Source of the DNA: Fragum whitleyi
Lineage: Eukaryota; Mollusca; Bivalvia; Cardiida; Cardiidae
DNA length: 64,000 nucleotides
Direction of reading: 5' to 3'
NCBI GenBank assembly: GCA_948146395.1
Contig: OX411557.1
Location: 33,830,077-33,894,076 of the forward strand
The translations under genes were made by a program, and so were the position numbers. Below, one piece after another: positions 11,091-23,620 of the stretch. The first letter of the stretch is position 1. Each line of letters opens with the position of its first letter. The notes beneath the pieces were generated by a model that saw nothing but the letters and a program-made list of their open reading frames with translations, was not told where the DNA came from and searched no databases.

Positions 11091-12561
11091 AGTAAATTTG
11101 TGTCGTGAACCCCTCCTTCAGTTTTCCTTCAAAAGCCTTGAAACTTTATAGAAACATTCATCACATGTTGAAGTTTTGCAAGACGCAATTTTCAGGTCCC
11201 AACTTCCCCTGGTTCATGAATTATCTCCCCTTGAACTTAGACATTTTTTCCTATTTGTTACCATGTACTTATCATTTTGTGTCGCAAACTCCTACTTCAA
11301 TTTTCATTCAATAGTTATGAAATATTATACAAACATACATCACATAATGAAGTTTTGCAAGACGCAAATTTCAAGTGTCAACTCTCCCAGGTTCACTAAT
11401 TATCTCCCCTTGAACTTAAGATATTTTTTTCTATCTGTTACCATTTACTTATAATTTTGTGTCGCAAACTCCAAACTCCTTCAATTTTCATTCAATAGTT
11501 ATGAAATATTATACAAACATTCATCACAAGTTGAAGTTTTGCAAGACGCAAATTGTCAGTCTCAATTCCCCCATGGTTCATGAATTATTTCCCCTTGAAC
11601 TTAGACATTTTTTTTCTATTTGTTACCATGTACTTATCATTTTGTTTCGCAAACTCCTACTTCAATTTTCATTCAATTGTAATGAAACATTATGCAAATA
11701 TTGATCACAAGTTGAAGTTTTGCAAGAGGCTAATTTCAAGTGTCAACTCCACCAGGTTCATGAATAATGTTCCCTTGATCTTAAGACATTTTTATTCTGT
11801 TTATTACAATGTACTTATAATTTTGTGACACAAACTCCTCCTTTAATTTTCATTCAATAGTTATGAAAAATTATACAAACAATTATCACATGTTGAAGTT
11901 TTGCAAGACACAAATTTCAAGTGTCAACTCCCCCAGGTTCATGTGTTATCTAGCCTTGAACTTTGACATTTTTTCCTATTTGTTACCATGTACTTATAAT
12001 TTTGTGTCGCAAACTCCTCCTTTAATTTTCATTCAAAAGTCATGAAACAATATACAAACAATTATCACATGTTGAACTTTTGCAAGACACAAATTTCAAG
12101 TGTCAACTCCCCTAGGTTCATGTGTTATCTAGCCTTGAACTTTGACATTTTTTCCTATTTGTTACCATGTACTTATAATTTTGAGTCGCAAACTCCTCCT
12201 TCAATTTCCATTCAATAGTAATGAAACAGTATACAGACATTTATCACATGTTGAAGTTTTGCAAGACACAAATTTTAAGTGTAAACTCCCACGGATTTAT
12301 GAATTATCTACCCTTGAACTTAAGACAATTCTTTTTGAACACATATACTTGTAATTTTGTTTCCCAAACTCCTCCTTCAGTTTTCCTTCAATAGCTTGAA
12401 AACATTTATCACATGTGTCAGTTTTGCAAGACGCAATTTAGAGGTCTCAAATCCAAGAGTTATCTTTATATTTGAAGCATTTTTTGCTTCTTCTGTCAAA
12501 GTATCTCATTCTCTGAAAGCACTTGCGGGGGTATTAAGTCACATTCAGTGACAAGTTCTAG
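11090..12561 (+). mobile_element. Tandem core array (about 180 bp) with Helitron-like 3' end, family F
   Basis: About 7.5 copies of a unit of about 180 bp contain CGCAAACTCCTCCTTCAATT, GAAGTTTTGCAAGACGC and TTGTTACCATGTACTTAT. The array ends with TTGCGGGGGTATTAAG, the hairpin TCACattcaGTGA and CTAG at 12558-12561 before TT. No matching 5' terminus is visible, so it is probably 5'-truncated. Small + strand ORFs here are repeat by-products. Confidence 0.7.
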
Positions 12562-12562
12562 T

Positions 12563-13158
12563 TTATTATGCTCCCCAAAGGGAGAGCATATAGCCGCCAC
12601 TTCGTCTGTCCGTCGGTCTGTCCTTAATTCCGTCTGTATGTCTGTCCGTCCGTCTGTCCGATCGTCCGTCCTCACTGATTTCTCCATAACCCTTGGGCCA
12701 AATCAAATGAAACTTGCCATGCGAACTTCCTATGATATAATGTTGATGCATCTGTGACAGTTTTTGGATTTGAGGCCTTGTCACCGGAAAAGGAGACTAA
12801 GAGTAAAAAAACAGTTTTTCTCAAATTTCTCATAGTCTAATGGTCAGAATTTAATGAAATTTCATATTTGAGTAGCAAACCTCATGCCCTTTACTATAAA
12901 CAATTTGAAATTTACGTAAAAAAACTATGTCATTGAAAAAGGGGGCTAAATATTTGTTTCCTTTACCTTGGCGTGTAAAATACAGTTATTCTGTCATTTC
13001 CCCTAGTCCTATGTTCAGAATTTGATGAAATTTCACATTTGAGTAGCAAATCAGATGCTCTTTACCATAAACTATTTGAAATTTGTGTCTAAGAATAGGG
13101 CTTCAGTTTACTTTCAAGCTTTTGTGGCGGGGGATGGCCATGTCCAATATTGCTCTTG
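12563..13158 (+). mobile_element. HINE family D, short element
   Basis: It starts with TTATTATGCTCCCCAAAGGG, an internal inverted repeat (GCTCCCC/GGGAGAGC), then a GTCTGTCCGTCCGTCTGTCC tract. Two cores of about 190 bp follow (AATTTGATGAAATTTCACAT, TTTGAGTAGCAAA, TTTACCATAAAC). It ends with GGGGGATGGCC, the small palindrome CAATATTG and CTCTTG (to 13158) before TT. Confidence 0.7.
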
Positions 13159-14785
13159 TTTTTTGCTCCACTGGCCGAAAGGCCAGCGGGCTATTGTCAT
13201 GGCTTGGTGTCCGTCGTACGTGCGTCCGTCTGTCCGTAAACTTTTACTTTAAAAATCTTCTTTTCCTAAAGTACTGGATGGATTTCAATCAAATTTCACA
13301 GGAATGTTCCTTGGGTGACCCTCTATCAGATTTCTTCAAAGAATTTTAATCAGTTAAAAAGTGGGCGTGGCTAATTTCCATATATGGTAATAGGTGAGTT
13401 TTCTCAGATTCTAGTGCATGAATACCAATTAAATTTCACATGAATGATCCTTTAGTGACCCTTTATCAGTCTACCAAAACTTATTGTGATCGGATGGAAA
13501 GTATGTATTTTATGGGGGGAGGTCATTTCTCCATAAATTATGTTATATAGTGGAAACTTTGAAAATTAATTTCTCAGAATGCAATTGATGGATATCAACC
13601 AAATTTCACTGGAATGATCCTTGAGTGACCCTTTATCAGTCTACCAAAAATTATTGTGATCAGATGAAAAATGTGTATTTTATGGGCGGAGGTCATTTCT
13701 CTATATGTAATATAGTGGAAACTTTGAAAATCATTTTCTCAGAACCTAACTAATGGACAACAACCAAATTTCATATGAATGATTCTTTAATGATCCTTTA
13801 CAACTCTGTAAATATATATTGTGATCAGATGAAAAATAATTGTTTTATGGGCGGAGGTTATTTCTCTATATGTTATATAGTGAAAACTTTGAAAATCATT
13901 TTCTCAGAATCTAACTGATGGATATCGGCCGAATTTCACTGGAATGATTCTTTAGTGATACTTTTTCAGTCTGCAAAAAAATATTGTGATCAGATGCAAA
14001 ATATGTATATTATTGTCAGAGGTCATTTCTTTTGATATGTTATATGGTGTAATACCCAATATGGGGTAAAACAAACTTTATCAAAGTTCAAACAGATGGA
14101 TTTCAGCCAAATATCATAGGAATTTTATTTCTGTGAAGTTGTATCAGGCTACAAAAAATATTTGATTAGATGAACAGTATGCTCTATATTGGCAGAGGAC
14201 ATTTCAACATATTAATTGAATATTTGACCACCCTTTTGGTATCACCTAAATGATGAATTTTTTTAGACTCATTAAATTTGATGGGTGTAAAGATTGTAGG
14301 TTAGATGGAACATAAGCTTTGTTAGAATCCAAATGTGTAGAAACATTAGGTGAAATAGGGAGCCTGAGATACCCCCTTAGAATTGGTCAGTTTAGTTGAA
14401 TGAAGGGTGATTCTGCTCAAAGAGGTCAAGTGGCGTAAAGTGGCCTACTAAGGTTCAGTGTGGGGAGAAAAAGCTCAGTTGAATGCACTCTAAGGCATTG
14501 GGCAGAATAAACATAATGGATTTTATATTTTACTTCTTATTATCATTAGATAGAGTTTTGTTTTGGTGACTAACAATTATTGTGAAGTAACACCATACAA
14601 AATTTTGTGGACAAAATACCAGTATATTATGCAGTAACATTCTGTTAGTATTGAAATTTTTATTTTTGGATTTCAAACAAATTTCACTGGAATGATCCTT
14701 GTTTTTAACAGCCTTATCATCCTCTAACAATCATTATCAGGATATTCAGTCCTGTGGAGCGAATCAGGCGCTCAAGAGCCTCTAG
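13159..14785 (+). mobile_element. HINE/pearl element, family A, complete, 165-bp cores
   Basis: It begins directly after the previous element with TTTTTTGCTCCACTGGCCG, then GGCTATTGTCATGGC and a CGTCCGTCTGTCC leader. About six cores of about 165 bp become more diverged towards 14,300. The 3' end is CCTGTGGAGCG, hairpin AGGCGCTcaAGAGCCT and CTAG at 14782-14785 before TT. Confidence 0.82.
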
Positions 14786-15121
14786 TTTTTGTTTACACTC
14801 TAGAAGCCACAAATATGGTCCAATCATCATGAAACTTTGTCAGAATGTTTGTTAGGTCATGAGGATGAATTCATTTGAAAATGGGAAGTATCCATGCCAT
14901 ATCACGGGAAAAGGGGCCTTAATGACAATTTTCTCGTAAGAGCTCCAAGTGCCACAAATATAGTCCAATCTTCATGAAACTTGATCAAAATGTTTGCCAG
15001 GTCACATGAATGAACTCTGTTGAAAATGGGAAGGTTCATGCCATATCATAGGAAAAGGAGTCTTTATGATAATTTACTTGAAATATCAGGTGAGCGATTT
15101 AGGGCCCTCAGGGTCCTCTTG
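14786..15121 (+). mobile_element. HINE family C-like fragment, cores plus 3' end
   Basis: Two cores of about 150 bp (ACTCTAGAAGCCACAAATATG, CATGAAACTTTGTCAGAATG, CATGCCATATCA) lead into CAGGTGAGCGATTTAGGGCC, a hairpin GGGCCCTcAGGGTCC and CTTG (15118-15121). The subterminal CAGGTGAGC is the inverse of family C 5' GCTCACCTG. The 5' end is absent. Confidence 0.7.
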
Positions 15122-15960
15122 TAGTAGATTAAAAATACGACACATCGCTGTCATGACTGCAAAAGATCGTAACTAAATCCAATCATAGCTATTTAAAATA
15201 CATTTCTCATTTTAATTCTATTCGGTTGTCTACTTCTGGTATTTTCTTCGCAAAGCAACAAGAATAAAATTAAGCCATAGAATTATGTGCAGTTGTATTG
15301 CCTACCTGCAGCAAAAAAAAATTAATATACCCGTTTTCCTCAATTTAATATCTGTAACAAAGCCAAAAAGAGACAGCTAAACAATAATTTTAAAAGGGTT
15401 TTACATCACCCAGGACAAATTTTAGGCGCGTGCAAGCTCTGGGAACACTTCAAAAATAGCCATCGGCCTCTTTGATCACTTGTTCACCCTCTGCGTGTAA
15501 TAAACTGTTTCGGGTCCTTTACCTCGTGAAGACAAAACTATTTATTTATTATGCCTTTAATGACCAGATTGCTACTCGGATTTAATTTCGGATAAAAACA
15601 TCGAAAATTGGTAAATTCTTTCTATTCAATTGTTTCTTAAGAATATCGTAGTTTAGAAACAAAAGATAGTAACCATGTTTCTGATAAATAATATTCATTT
15701 TCTGTCAGTGGAAGCTGAAAAAGTCGTAGAGACAACATTCCGAACACCTTTCAGCCAATCTCACGATCAACTTTGGATGTACATAGACGGAGTGCATTAT
15801 TGGAGTAAAGCCAGAAGCTGAGCATGTAGAAAACAGCATATCGTTCCGAACATACTCTACCATCGCGCTTTAAAGATAAATCAAATACACCACCACATGA
15901 CTACAGGAAGTCACAATCACATGTTTCATAATTCAAAGGAAGTGTTGCTTAGTTGCACAT
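15122..15960. other. No recognisable feature
   Basis: Mixed-composition DNA with no repeat terminus, splice-flanked ORF or RNA-gene motif seen. Confidence 0.4.
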
Positions 15961-16129
15961 AAAACAGGGGGGGAGTGAAAAAGACTCATTATGCAAAACA
16001 GACAATGTCAAGGTTACGGACAACATGAACAACTAAAAGGTCTTTTACATAAGCAGCATTATAGATCTTACCTACATGGCAAACAAATTACCATTAGCAA
16101 GCAGGGAAGGGTTCCTACATGCGCAGCCT

Positions 16130-17560
16130 CCAGCTTTACTCCAATAATGCCCTCCATCCATCACCAAGGCTTGGCTTTGGCTGTGCGGTCTGACCTGGTC
16201 TCGTGCATGACCAGGTGACAACCTGAACCTGCAACACTTGGAGTTTTGGGTCGATGGGTCAAGCCAAAAGGGAAGAAAACTGCTTACTCAGTTGCCATCA
16301 GTGAAGGCCTTTGGGTTTGTTAGGGGTTTTCAACAGTAAATGACATACCCTTTGGCTCTGTGTTCTGACCTTGGCTAGTGTGAGTGACCAGGGGACCACC
16401 CGAAACCTGCAACGCTCCTAGTTTTTGGTTGGTCTGTCAAGCCAAAGGGGTAGAAAACTGCATACCAGGTTGTCAAAAGTGAAAGCCTTGGGGCTTGATT
16501 TGGTTTTCAACAGTGAACCGTATACCCTTCGGCTGTGCGGTCTGACCTGGGCTCACACGAGTGACCATTGGACCTCCTGAACCTGCAAGGCTCCAAGTTA
16601 AGGGTAAATGGGTCAAGGCAAAGGGGTAGAAAACTGCTTACCCAGTTGCCAAAGGTGAAGGCCTTTGGGTTTGTTGGGGGTTTTCAACAGTGAAACCCAT
16701 ACCCTTCTGCTGTGCGGTCTGACTTGTGCTAGCTCAGAGACATTCAATGCTGATTTTCGGGTCGATCAGTCAGCCAAGGAGTAGAAAACATCAAACCAAG
16801 TTGCCAAAAGTGAAGGCCTTTGGGCTTATTTTGGTTTTTCACAGAGAACCTCATACCCTTTGGCTGTGCGGTCTGACCTGGGCTGTGTGGTCTGACCTGG
16901 GCTGGCATGAGTGACCAGGGGACCACCTGAACCTGCAACACTCTGATTTTCCAGTCGATAAGTCAAGGTCAAGTTTGACCCATTTTGCCAGGTATGCAAA
17001 TATAGGGCTTTGGCTGTGCGGTCTGACCTTGACTTGCGCGAGTGACCAGGAGACCATTTGAACCTGCAAAGCTCAGAGTTCCGGGTTGATCCGTCAAGCC
17101 AAAGGGGTTTAAAAATGCATACGAAGTTGCCAAAAGTGAAGGCCTTGAGGCTTGTTTTGGTCTTTTCAAAAGTGAACCGCAAACCGTTCTGTGTGGTCTA
17201 AGCTGGGCTACCGCAAGTGACCAGGGGACCACCCGAAACCTGCAACGCTCCAAGTTTTGAGTCAATGGGTCAATGGGGTAGAAAACTGCTTACCCAGTTG
17301 CCAACAGTGAAGGCCTTAAGGTTTGTTAGGGTTTTTCAACAGTGAACCGCATACCCAACAGCTGTTCGGTGTTATCTGGGCTCAGGCTAGTGACCAGGGG
17401 ACCACCTGAACCTGCAACACTCTAAGTTTCTGGTCGATCAGTCAAGCCACAAGCCAGAGGGGTAGAAAACTGCATACCGCGTTGCCAATAGTGAAGGCCT
17501 TTGGGCTTGTTTTGGTCTTTTCAAAAAGGAGCGGCATACCTTTCTGCTACTACTGAGACT
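16130..17560. repeat. Satellite-like tandem array, unit about 177 bp
   Basis: About eight copies of a GC-richer unit contain GTGCGGTCTGACCTGGGCT, GTGACCAGGGGACCACC, GAACCTGCAACRCTC and GTGAAGGCCTTTGGG (about 16302, 16482, 16657, 16821, 17132, 17308, 17491). One unit near 16,990 is rearranged. Overlapping minus-strand ORFs of 65-118 codons are by-products. The array could be the core of another HINE family, but no termini were found. Confidence 0.75.
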
Positions 17561-17589
17561 GCTGAGGTCAGACTCAAAATTAGCCTTAC

Positions 17590-18760
17590 CCTGTCCGGCC
17601 CATTTTTATGGGCCAATCAAAATTTCACAAGCAATTTTTAGAAAGGCTCACCCAAGGAAAATTCTGGTAAAGATTCATTGGAATTGACCTACTGGTTCAT
17701 GAAAGGATGTTGTAAAAATATTTCGGGGTCAAAAAAGCTCCGCCCTGCCACCCCCATATTTATGGAGTAATCAAAATTTGAAAAACAATTCTTGAAAAGG
17801 GTCACCCAAGGAACATTATGATAAAGTTTCAGTAAAATCGATCAAGTGTTTCAGGAGATGTTGTTTAAAGATTTCGGGCTCAAAATAAGCCCTGCCATAC
17901 CATGCCCTTAATTTTAAATTTAAAATCAAATATAGGCCCCTTTTCTTGTGACGCCCAATCCATCAGAATTTTTTTAAAAAGAAATTATTGAGATGATTCA
18001 ATGATTCTGAGAAAGTTTGAAATCAATTGGATGAAAACTGTGGACCTCAGAGCTATTCAAGGATTTTCTAATTAAATTCTTAAAGTTTAAATTCAAATAT
18101 AGGCCATTTTTTCTAGTGATGCTAAATCGATCAAAAATATTTTAAAAGAGAGCTATCACTGTGATGATGCAATCATTCTGAGTAAGTTTGAAGACAGTCA
18201 GATGAAAGCTGTGGACTTAAGAGCTATAAAGAGGATTTTTCTAATTAAATTTTCATTTGGCCCCTTATGCTGAGATGCTTGACAGACTATCTAGCCCATT
18301 TTGGAAAGGAACATGTATAAGTACAATCATTCTTAAGACATTTAAAGACAATGCGATGAACACTGGACTCTTAAAGAGCACTTTTATGGATTTTCTAAAT
18401 TAAATTTTCAGTAGGGTCCTTTTCCCATGACGCTTGACAGATCTGACCCATTTTTGAAAGAATCAGTCTTAATGATGGTCTAATCATACTGACCACGTTT
18501 GAAGACAATTAAATGAAAAATGTACTTTAGAGTGTTCACGAGGATTTTCTAATTATGTTTTAATTAAGCTTCTTTTCCTATGGTGCTTGACAGATCTGAC
18601 TCATTTTCAGAAGGAAACACTGACCTTTGTGATGGTCTTATCATTCTGACCAATTTTGAAGACAATCTAATAAAAACTGTGGACGTAACAGTTAATGGAC
18701 GGATGGAAGTTGGACAGGAAAATCAATATCGCAATAGCTCTTCTGACCTTTGAGGCATTT
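17590..18760 (-). mobile_element. HINE core arrays in minus orientation
   Basis: 17,590-17,915 is the reverse complement of the 155-bp family A cores (AGGGTCACCCAAGGAACATT, CAAAATAAGCCCTGCCA). 17,915-18,690 is a second array of about 150-160 bp units (AGGATTTTCTAATTAAATT, CTGTGGACTTAAGAGCTAT). GTTAATGGACGGATGG and CGCAATAGCTCTTCTGACC at 18,695-18,752 look like a reversed leader (GAGCTATTG). The 3' terminus is missing. Confidence 0.6.
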
Positions 18761-19050
18761 TTCAAATGGCACATCCTCTCATAATGCAGAACAATAGTGC
18801 TGAGCTGTTTTGATATCAATCCATAAATAATTTAATTCTAGTTGAGTTAACAAGAATTTGTGCATTCGGATTGGCTGAAAAATTGGTTTCATCACCCCAT
18901 GTTAACAATTTTATTACACAGCTTTTTTTGTAGGTAGTATCATTAACAAACCCTAAATTTGAGGGTAAATCTTTTGCATTTAGGCTTTAAGAAATAAATT
19001 TATAAGGTATGAAGAGACTTTTTGTTGATATGATGAAGGTATAAAACTAA

Positions 19051-20570
19051 CAATAGGGCCGTTGGCCCTGGGTCGCTCGTCTAAGAAAAAAGCTTCATTA
19101 CCTAGGTATGTTCATGCAACCACAGAAAAAGAGATTTTCACTTATTCAATCAGATAACATTTGAAATAATGCCCCCCCCCTCTGCTCCTCCCCTGGTAAT
19201 TATTTATTTAAGCTTTTTTCATAAAAGATCAGTGATCAGCTAATCTATGCCAGATATACAGGCTGAGTCTAAGACTTTCAAAGTTTTCTTTAATGAGTTG
19301 ATCAATCCATGTTAAATATAAAGGCTGTAGGGATTCAAATTCTCAACAAAGCACTCCCCCCTCTCCCAAGATGCTCTGCACCTGGTGAATCTACAGTCAT
19401 GATTTTAGCTAATTCAATTAATGTCCATATGCTGATCATCCATACCAATTTTAATGTCTGTAGGACTCCTGGTTCATTAGAAGAAGTTTAAAGATTTCAA
19501 AAATGATCCAAAGTACTACCCCCTCCCCAAGACACTCAGCACCTGGTGACCCTACAGTCATGATTTTAGCTATTTTCATTAATGTCAATATATTGATCAC
19601 CCATGACAATTTTCAAGTCTGTAGGGTTCCTGATCCAATAGAAGAATAAGGTTAAAGATTTCAAAATTGATCCAAAGTACTTCCCCCTCCCCCCTAATGC
19701 TCTGCATCTGGTGGCCCTATATTCAAGATTCTAGCTATTTTATTTTAGATCCATATGCTTATCATCCATGCCAATATTGAAGTCTGTAGGGCTCCTGGTA
19801 CATTAGAAGATGAAGGTTAAAGATTACAAAATTTTCACAAAAGTACTACCCCCTCCCCCTTGTGCTCCGCACCTGATCCTCTATGCCAATTGACAAGTCT
19901 GTAGGGCTTGTGGTTCAGAAGAAGAAGAAGGTTAAAGATTACAAAATTTTCACAAAAGTACTACCCTCTCCCCCCTGGTGCTCCGCACCTGGTGAATCTA
20001 AAGTCATGATTTTAGCTATTTTTATAAAGGTCCATACGCTGATCATCCATGCCAATATTCAAATCTGTAGGGCTCCTGGTTCAGAAGAAGAAAAAGGTTA
20101 AAGATTACAAAATTTTCATCAAAGTACTACCCCCTACCCCTAGTGCGCCGCACCTGGTAGCCCTACAGATAGGATTTTAGCTATTTTTATTAAGGTCTAT
20201 GAGCTGATCATCCATGCAAAATTTCAAGGCTGTAGGGCTTCATGTTCAGAAGAAGAAAAAGGTTAAAGATTACAAAATTTACCCAAAGTACTACCCCCTC
20301 CCCCCTGGTGCTCCGCACTTGGTGGCCCAACAGATAAGATATTAGCTATTTTTATTAAGGTCTATGAGCTGATCATCCATGCCAAATTTCAAGGCTGTAG
20401 GGCTGCTTATTCAGAAGAAGAAGAATTTTAAAGATTTTCTTAAATAGCAACCAGAGTTTTTCACTGATTTCAATTCTTTTAGCAATTCTTAAAGGGGATC
20501 ACCTAAGGGTTTTCCCCCTTGATAGTAATGGTTGCTAAGTTTCAAGGAGATATAGCAGAGGTTAAAGTAT
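19051..20570 (-). mobile_element. HINE-like element in minus orientation, family G
   Basis: Read on the minus strand, the 3' end is GAGCGACCCAGGGCC with hairpin GGGCCaacGGCCC and ATTG before TT. Seven or so cores of about 160-180 bp fill 19,150-20,450 (ATGATTTTAGCTATTTT, TCTGTAGGGCTCCTGG, AAAGTACTACCCCCTCCCC). No 5' terminus is clear. Two + strand ORFs here are repeat by-products. Confidence 0.6.
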
Positions 20571-20992
20571 GTTGCACTACCGAAATGTAAGTATACCATA
20601 CAATCTAAATTTGTTTTGAAAGCATAAATTTCCAGGGAAGAATTGTTTGTTCACATGTGCACAGTTCTTACACCTGTATTAACATTTTTTGTGCATCTAT
20701 ATGGGAAAATTCAGATCCGTATGTTTTGCGCATACATATATTATTAGTTGAAAAATAATAGAAGAATATGCAGAAAATCCAGAGGTGGAGCTTCTACGCC
20801 TGGGCTCAGATAATCCAAATTTGGAAGAGTTCATAACTCCATGGCCACTAAAATCCCTGCATACTTAAGTATATTTATATACAAATAGAATATACTATTT
20901 TGACTCTTGGATTGTATACAAATGCGTTTTGAAAAAGACGAAATGCCATATCAAAGTTATACATGTATCAAAGTTTGTTTCATTCTCTGTAA

Positions 20993-21116
20993 GCTCATTA
21001 CAGATGCACAGGTTTAAATGAGTGATCTAAGGTAAATTTTGTCTATACCATATATGTATATATAGACAAAATTGACCTTTGATACCTCACTTAAACTTCT
21101 GTAATTATACATGAGC
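20993..21116. repeat. Small foldback (palindromic) element, about 124 bp
   Basis: GCTCATTACAGA, GGTTTAAATGAGTGATC and AATTTTGTCTATA on the left are mirrored by TATAGACAAAATT, CTCACTTAAAC and ATACATGAGC on the right, around an AT-rich loop. It is a MITE-like hairpin; no target duplication was identified. Confidence 0.65.
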
Positions 21117-21180
21117 GAATTATGCTTAAAGAAGAGTACTGCAAGTGGATGTCTATCCTTGTTTTGGAGAGTTGGAAAAA

Positions 21181-21408
21181 GGAAAATTTTGTTTGTTTGA
21201 ATGGGATTTTACGCTGCTTTCAACAATCTTAGTTATATCGCAGTAGCATGAGCACCTAACAATGGATTCCTGGTATTTCTCTCACCAGTTTTAACATCAC
21301 AGCCTCTCCTAGCCTCCAGCTGCTATCTCAAATAAGTCTAGGATGATCAACCTATTGGTGAGAGACAAATAGTTGGAAGGATGAGTGTGCCGCTGTCCAG
21401 GATTAAAC
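21181..21408 (-). repeat. tRNA-derived SINE body, copy 1 (minus orientation, head lacking)
   Basis: GAATGGGATTTTACGCTGCT, TTCAACAATCTTAG, AATGGATTCCTGGTATTTCT and GAGAGACAAATAGTTGGAAGG match, unit for unit, the copy starting at 21,411. The GGTTTTACGCCGCTTTCAACA type of sequence is a widespread molluscan SINE body read in reverse. The tRNA head is missing. Confidence 0.55.
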
Positions 21409-21410
21409 TT

Positions 21411-21670
21411 TTGTTTCTTTGAATGGGGTTTCACGCCACTTTCAACAATCTTACAGCTGTATTGAGGAGGCTGGAACACATACCAATGGATTCCTTGTAT
21501 TTCTCACACCAGTGCCACAATCTCATCCTCTCCTAGCCTCAAACTGCTATCCCACATAGGTCAACGATTATCAACCCATGAGTGGGAGACAAATAGTCAG
21601 AAAGGATGAATGCAGCTGGGGATCAAACCTGGGACTTCTAGATTGACAGTCAGAAGGGCTGCTAACTCTG
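21411..21670 (-). repeat. tRNA-derived SINE, copy 2 (minus orientation, with head)
   Basis: This copy has the same body as copy 1 and then, at 21,620-21,660, GGGGATCAAACCTGGGACTT followed by a degenerate arm. Its complement has the form of a Pol III B-box (GGTTTGATCCCC). The two copies lie head-to-tail, suggesting tandem duplication or adjacent insertion. Confidence 0.55.
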
Positions 21671-22119
21671 ATTTGATGGCCGAAAAATGATAATAAAATT
21701 GAAAAAGATGCAAAATTTGTATACAGTTTATGCTTCTCTTTCAATTTGGAATTCTTAGAGATTACATAACTCTCAAACTGCTTTCCTGCTGAGATTCAGG
21801 CATTGTCATGGTTTATTCACTGCACTCTGGAAATCTTTAGATTGCATAAGTGCGCCGTGTCATTTCCCCCTTGTGTAATAGCCTTTTTTCTAAACTAGCC
21901 TTGTGAATAAATCCAGTCTCAATTCTCCCTTGGACAAAACAAAACTAACAACTCTTTTTATGCAAGATAAATTTAATATTGATAACACTTTACAAACATG
22001 TGTTCATATGGCTCAACAAAATATGAATTTTGAAATATACAAGACCTATCAATAATTATGGTAAAAGCTGTCTAAACCAAGGTTGGTTTATTGTTAGATT
22101 TATATATTTCACAAAATTG

Positions 22120-22220
22120 TTATCTTATTGGTGTCAAGTTGACCCCCGCCAAGATTTGAACTCAGAACTCCTGGGTATATTGCACCCAGACATTTTACCT
22201 TTAAACTACAAGAGTATTAA
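22120..22220 (-). repeat. tRNA-like sequence, probable SINE head
   Basis: On the minus strand this reads as a tRNA fold: D-arm region TAGTTTAAAGGTAAAA, anticodon stem CTGGGT/ACCCAG, and B-box-like GAGTTCAAATCTTGGC. Position 33 is not T and the acceptor pairs poorly, so it is more likely a SINE head or pseudogene than a working tRNA. Confidence 0.45.
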
Positions 22221-22377
22221 GCACCAAATAAAGAATAACAATGTTTGTAACTTACATAATTCTAATATTTTTTTCTTAATTCATGTTTCCTTCAAAATTC
22301 AAGATGAGTCTTGTATGAAATCAAGCCTGAATTTAAGAAAAAAACTTACAATGTAATCACATTATGCTCCCCTTTAA

Positions 22378-23345
22378 GGTTCATGTAAAAGAGTTTGAGA
22401 CCCAATATCAAAGGCCTTCATTAGCCGAGAAAAAGCGGTATGTCCAGGTATATTATATATCAAAATGAAGGTATTCATGAGCACAAGCAGTTAAGCAATA
22501 TAAGACCGCCATAGCTATAGCGGTATAGCCAAAACATTGTGGAAAAGGGTCATTTTGTTCAGAACAAGGAACTGCACGACGGTTGGATAAAACTGCCCCA
22601 TATTTTAACAAAGTACAGTCTAAAGTACTATCCAGGTAGTACTACAAACGTTGATATAAAACTCAGTCTCAAAAGGCTCTTTTGAAACAATCAATTTCTA
22701 TTTATTATGTCAACATACATGTCAAACCGGTTTGGTCTGTTTTCAAAATAGATGTTAGGTATGGTGCAACATCGTACCATAATATTGTGAATTATTTTCT
22801 GCGATTTATTTCAAATTATAGTTTTTTAATTCAATGATCTGTAATAAATTACTATAAATTCATCATTCTGTGAAATAGGAAATGATATATTGTTAAACAA
22901 CCTTATAGGTATATAAACTATTTATGTCCATTTATGTTGTGATAACACACCATACCATACACAGAACTACACGTTTAGAAAATTAGAATGACATATATGA
23001 CATATGTGTTTATAAAATAAGTCAAAATTAATTGCTTGCATAACTACGTTTTGGGCCCGAATTTCATACCAAGGGTTGTAGCACTACCTGGATATTACTT
23101 TAGACTGTACTTTGTTAAAATATTAGCCACTTTTTTACAACAGTCATGCAGTTGCTTGTTCTCTACAAAATGACCCTTTTCCACAATGTTTTGGCTATAC
23201 CGCTATAGCTGTGACAGTCATTTGTTGCTCAACTGCTTGTGCTCATAAATAGCTTCATTTTGGTATATAATATACCTGGACATACTGCCTTTTCTTGGCA
23301 AATGAAGTGCCCTTAAAATTTGGTCCAAAACACTTTACATGAACC
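22378..23345. mobile_element. TTAA-flanked inverted-repeat DNA transposon (968 bp), non-autonomous
   Basis: TTAA at 22374-22377 and 23346-23349 flanks an element whose ends are GGTTCATGTAAA and its complement. The inverted repeats extend about 285 bp inwards with high similarity (GTCCAGGTATATTATATA, AGCTATAGCGGTATAGCC, AACATTGTGGAAAAGGGTC, TTTTAACAAAGTACAGTCTA). The central region of about 390 bp is non-coding. TTAA duplication points to piggyBac or Kolobok mobilisation. Confidence 0.88.
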
Positions 23346-23620
23346 TTAAGGTATTTGTATGTATATATTTACTGGTAATTAATATCATAAATGTTTACAA
23401 GCCTTACAAATTATATATTCAACCCTTATCTAGAAAGTCATTAAAAATTAAAATGTCAGGGTAAAAAATGTGTGTATCCCATGAAAGTTTTTATTAATTT
23501 TCTACAATGTTTCAAATATGATTTATCATTATTTTGCAAAAAACCCTTGTAATTCATTGAAAGATGATTTTTTAACATCTAAAATAAGGTGCTTAAAGCA
23601 AGGGAAAAAGCAAGAGAGAA

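Noticed and set aside
16826..17265. 98- and 118-codon minus ORFs
   Set aside because: They lie within the 177-bp satellite in different frames and follow its repeat.
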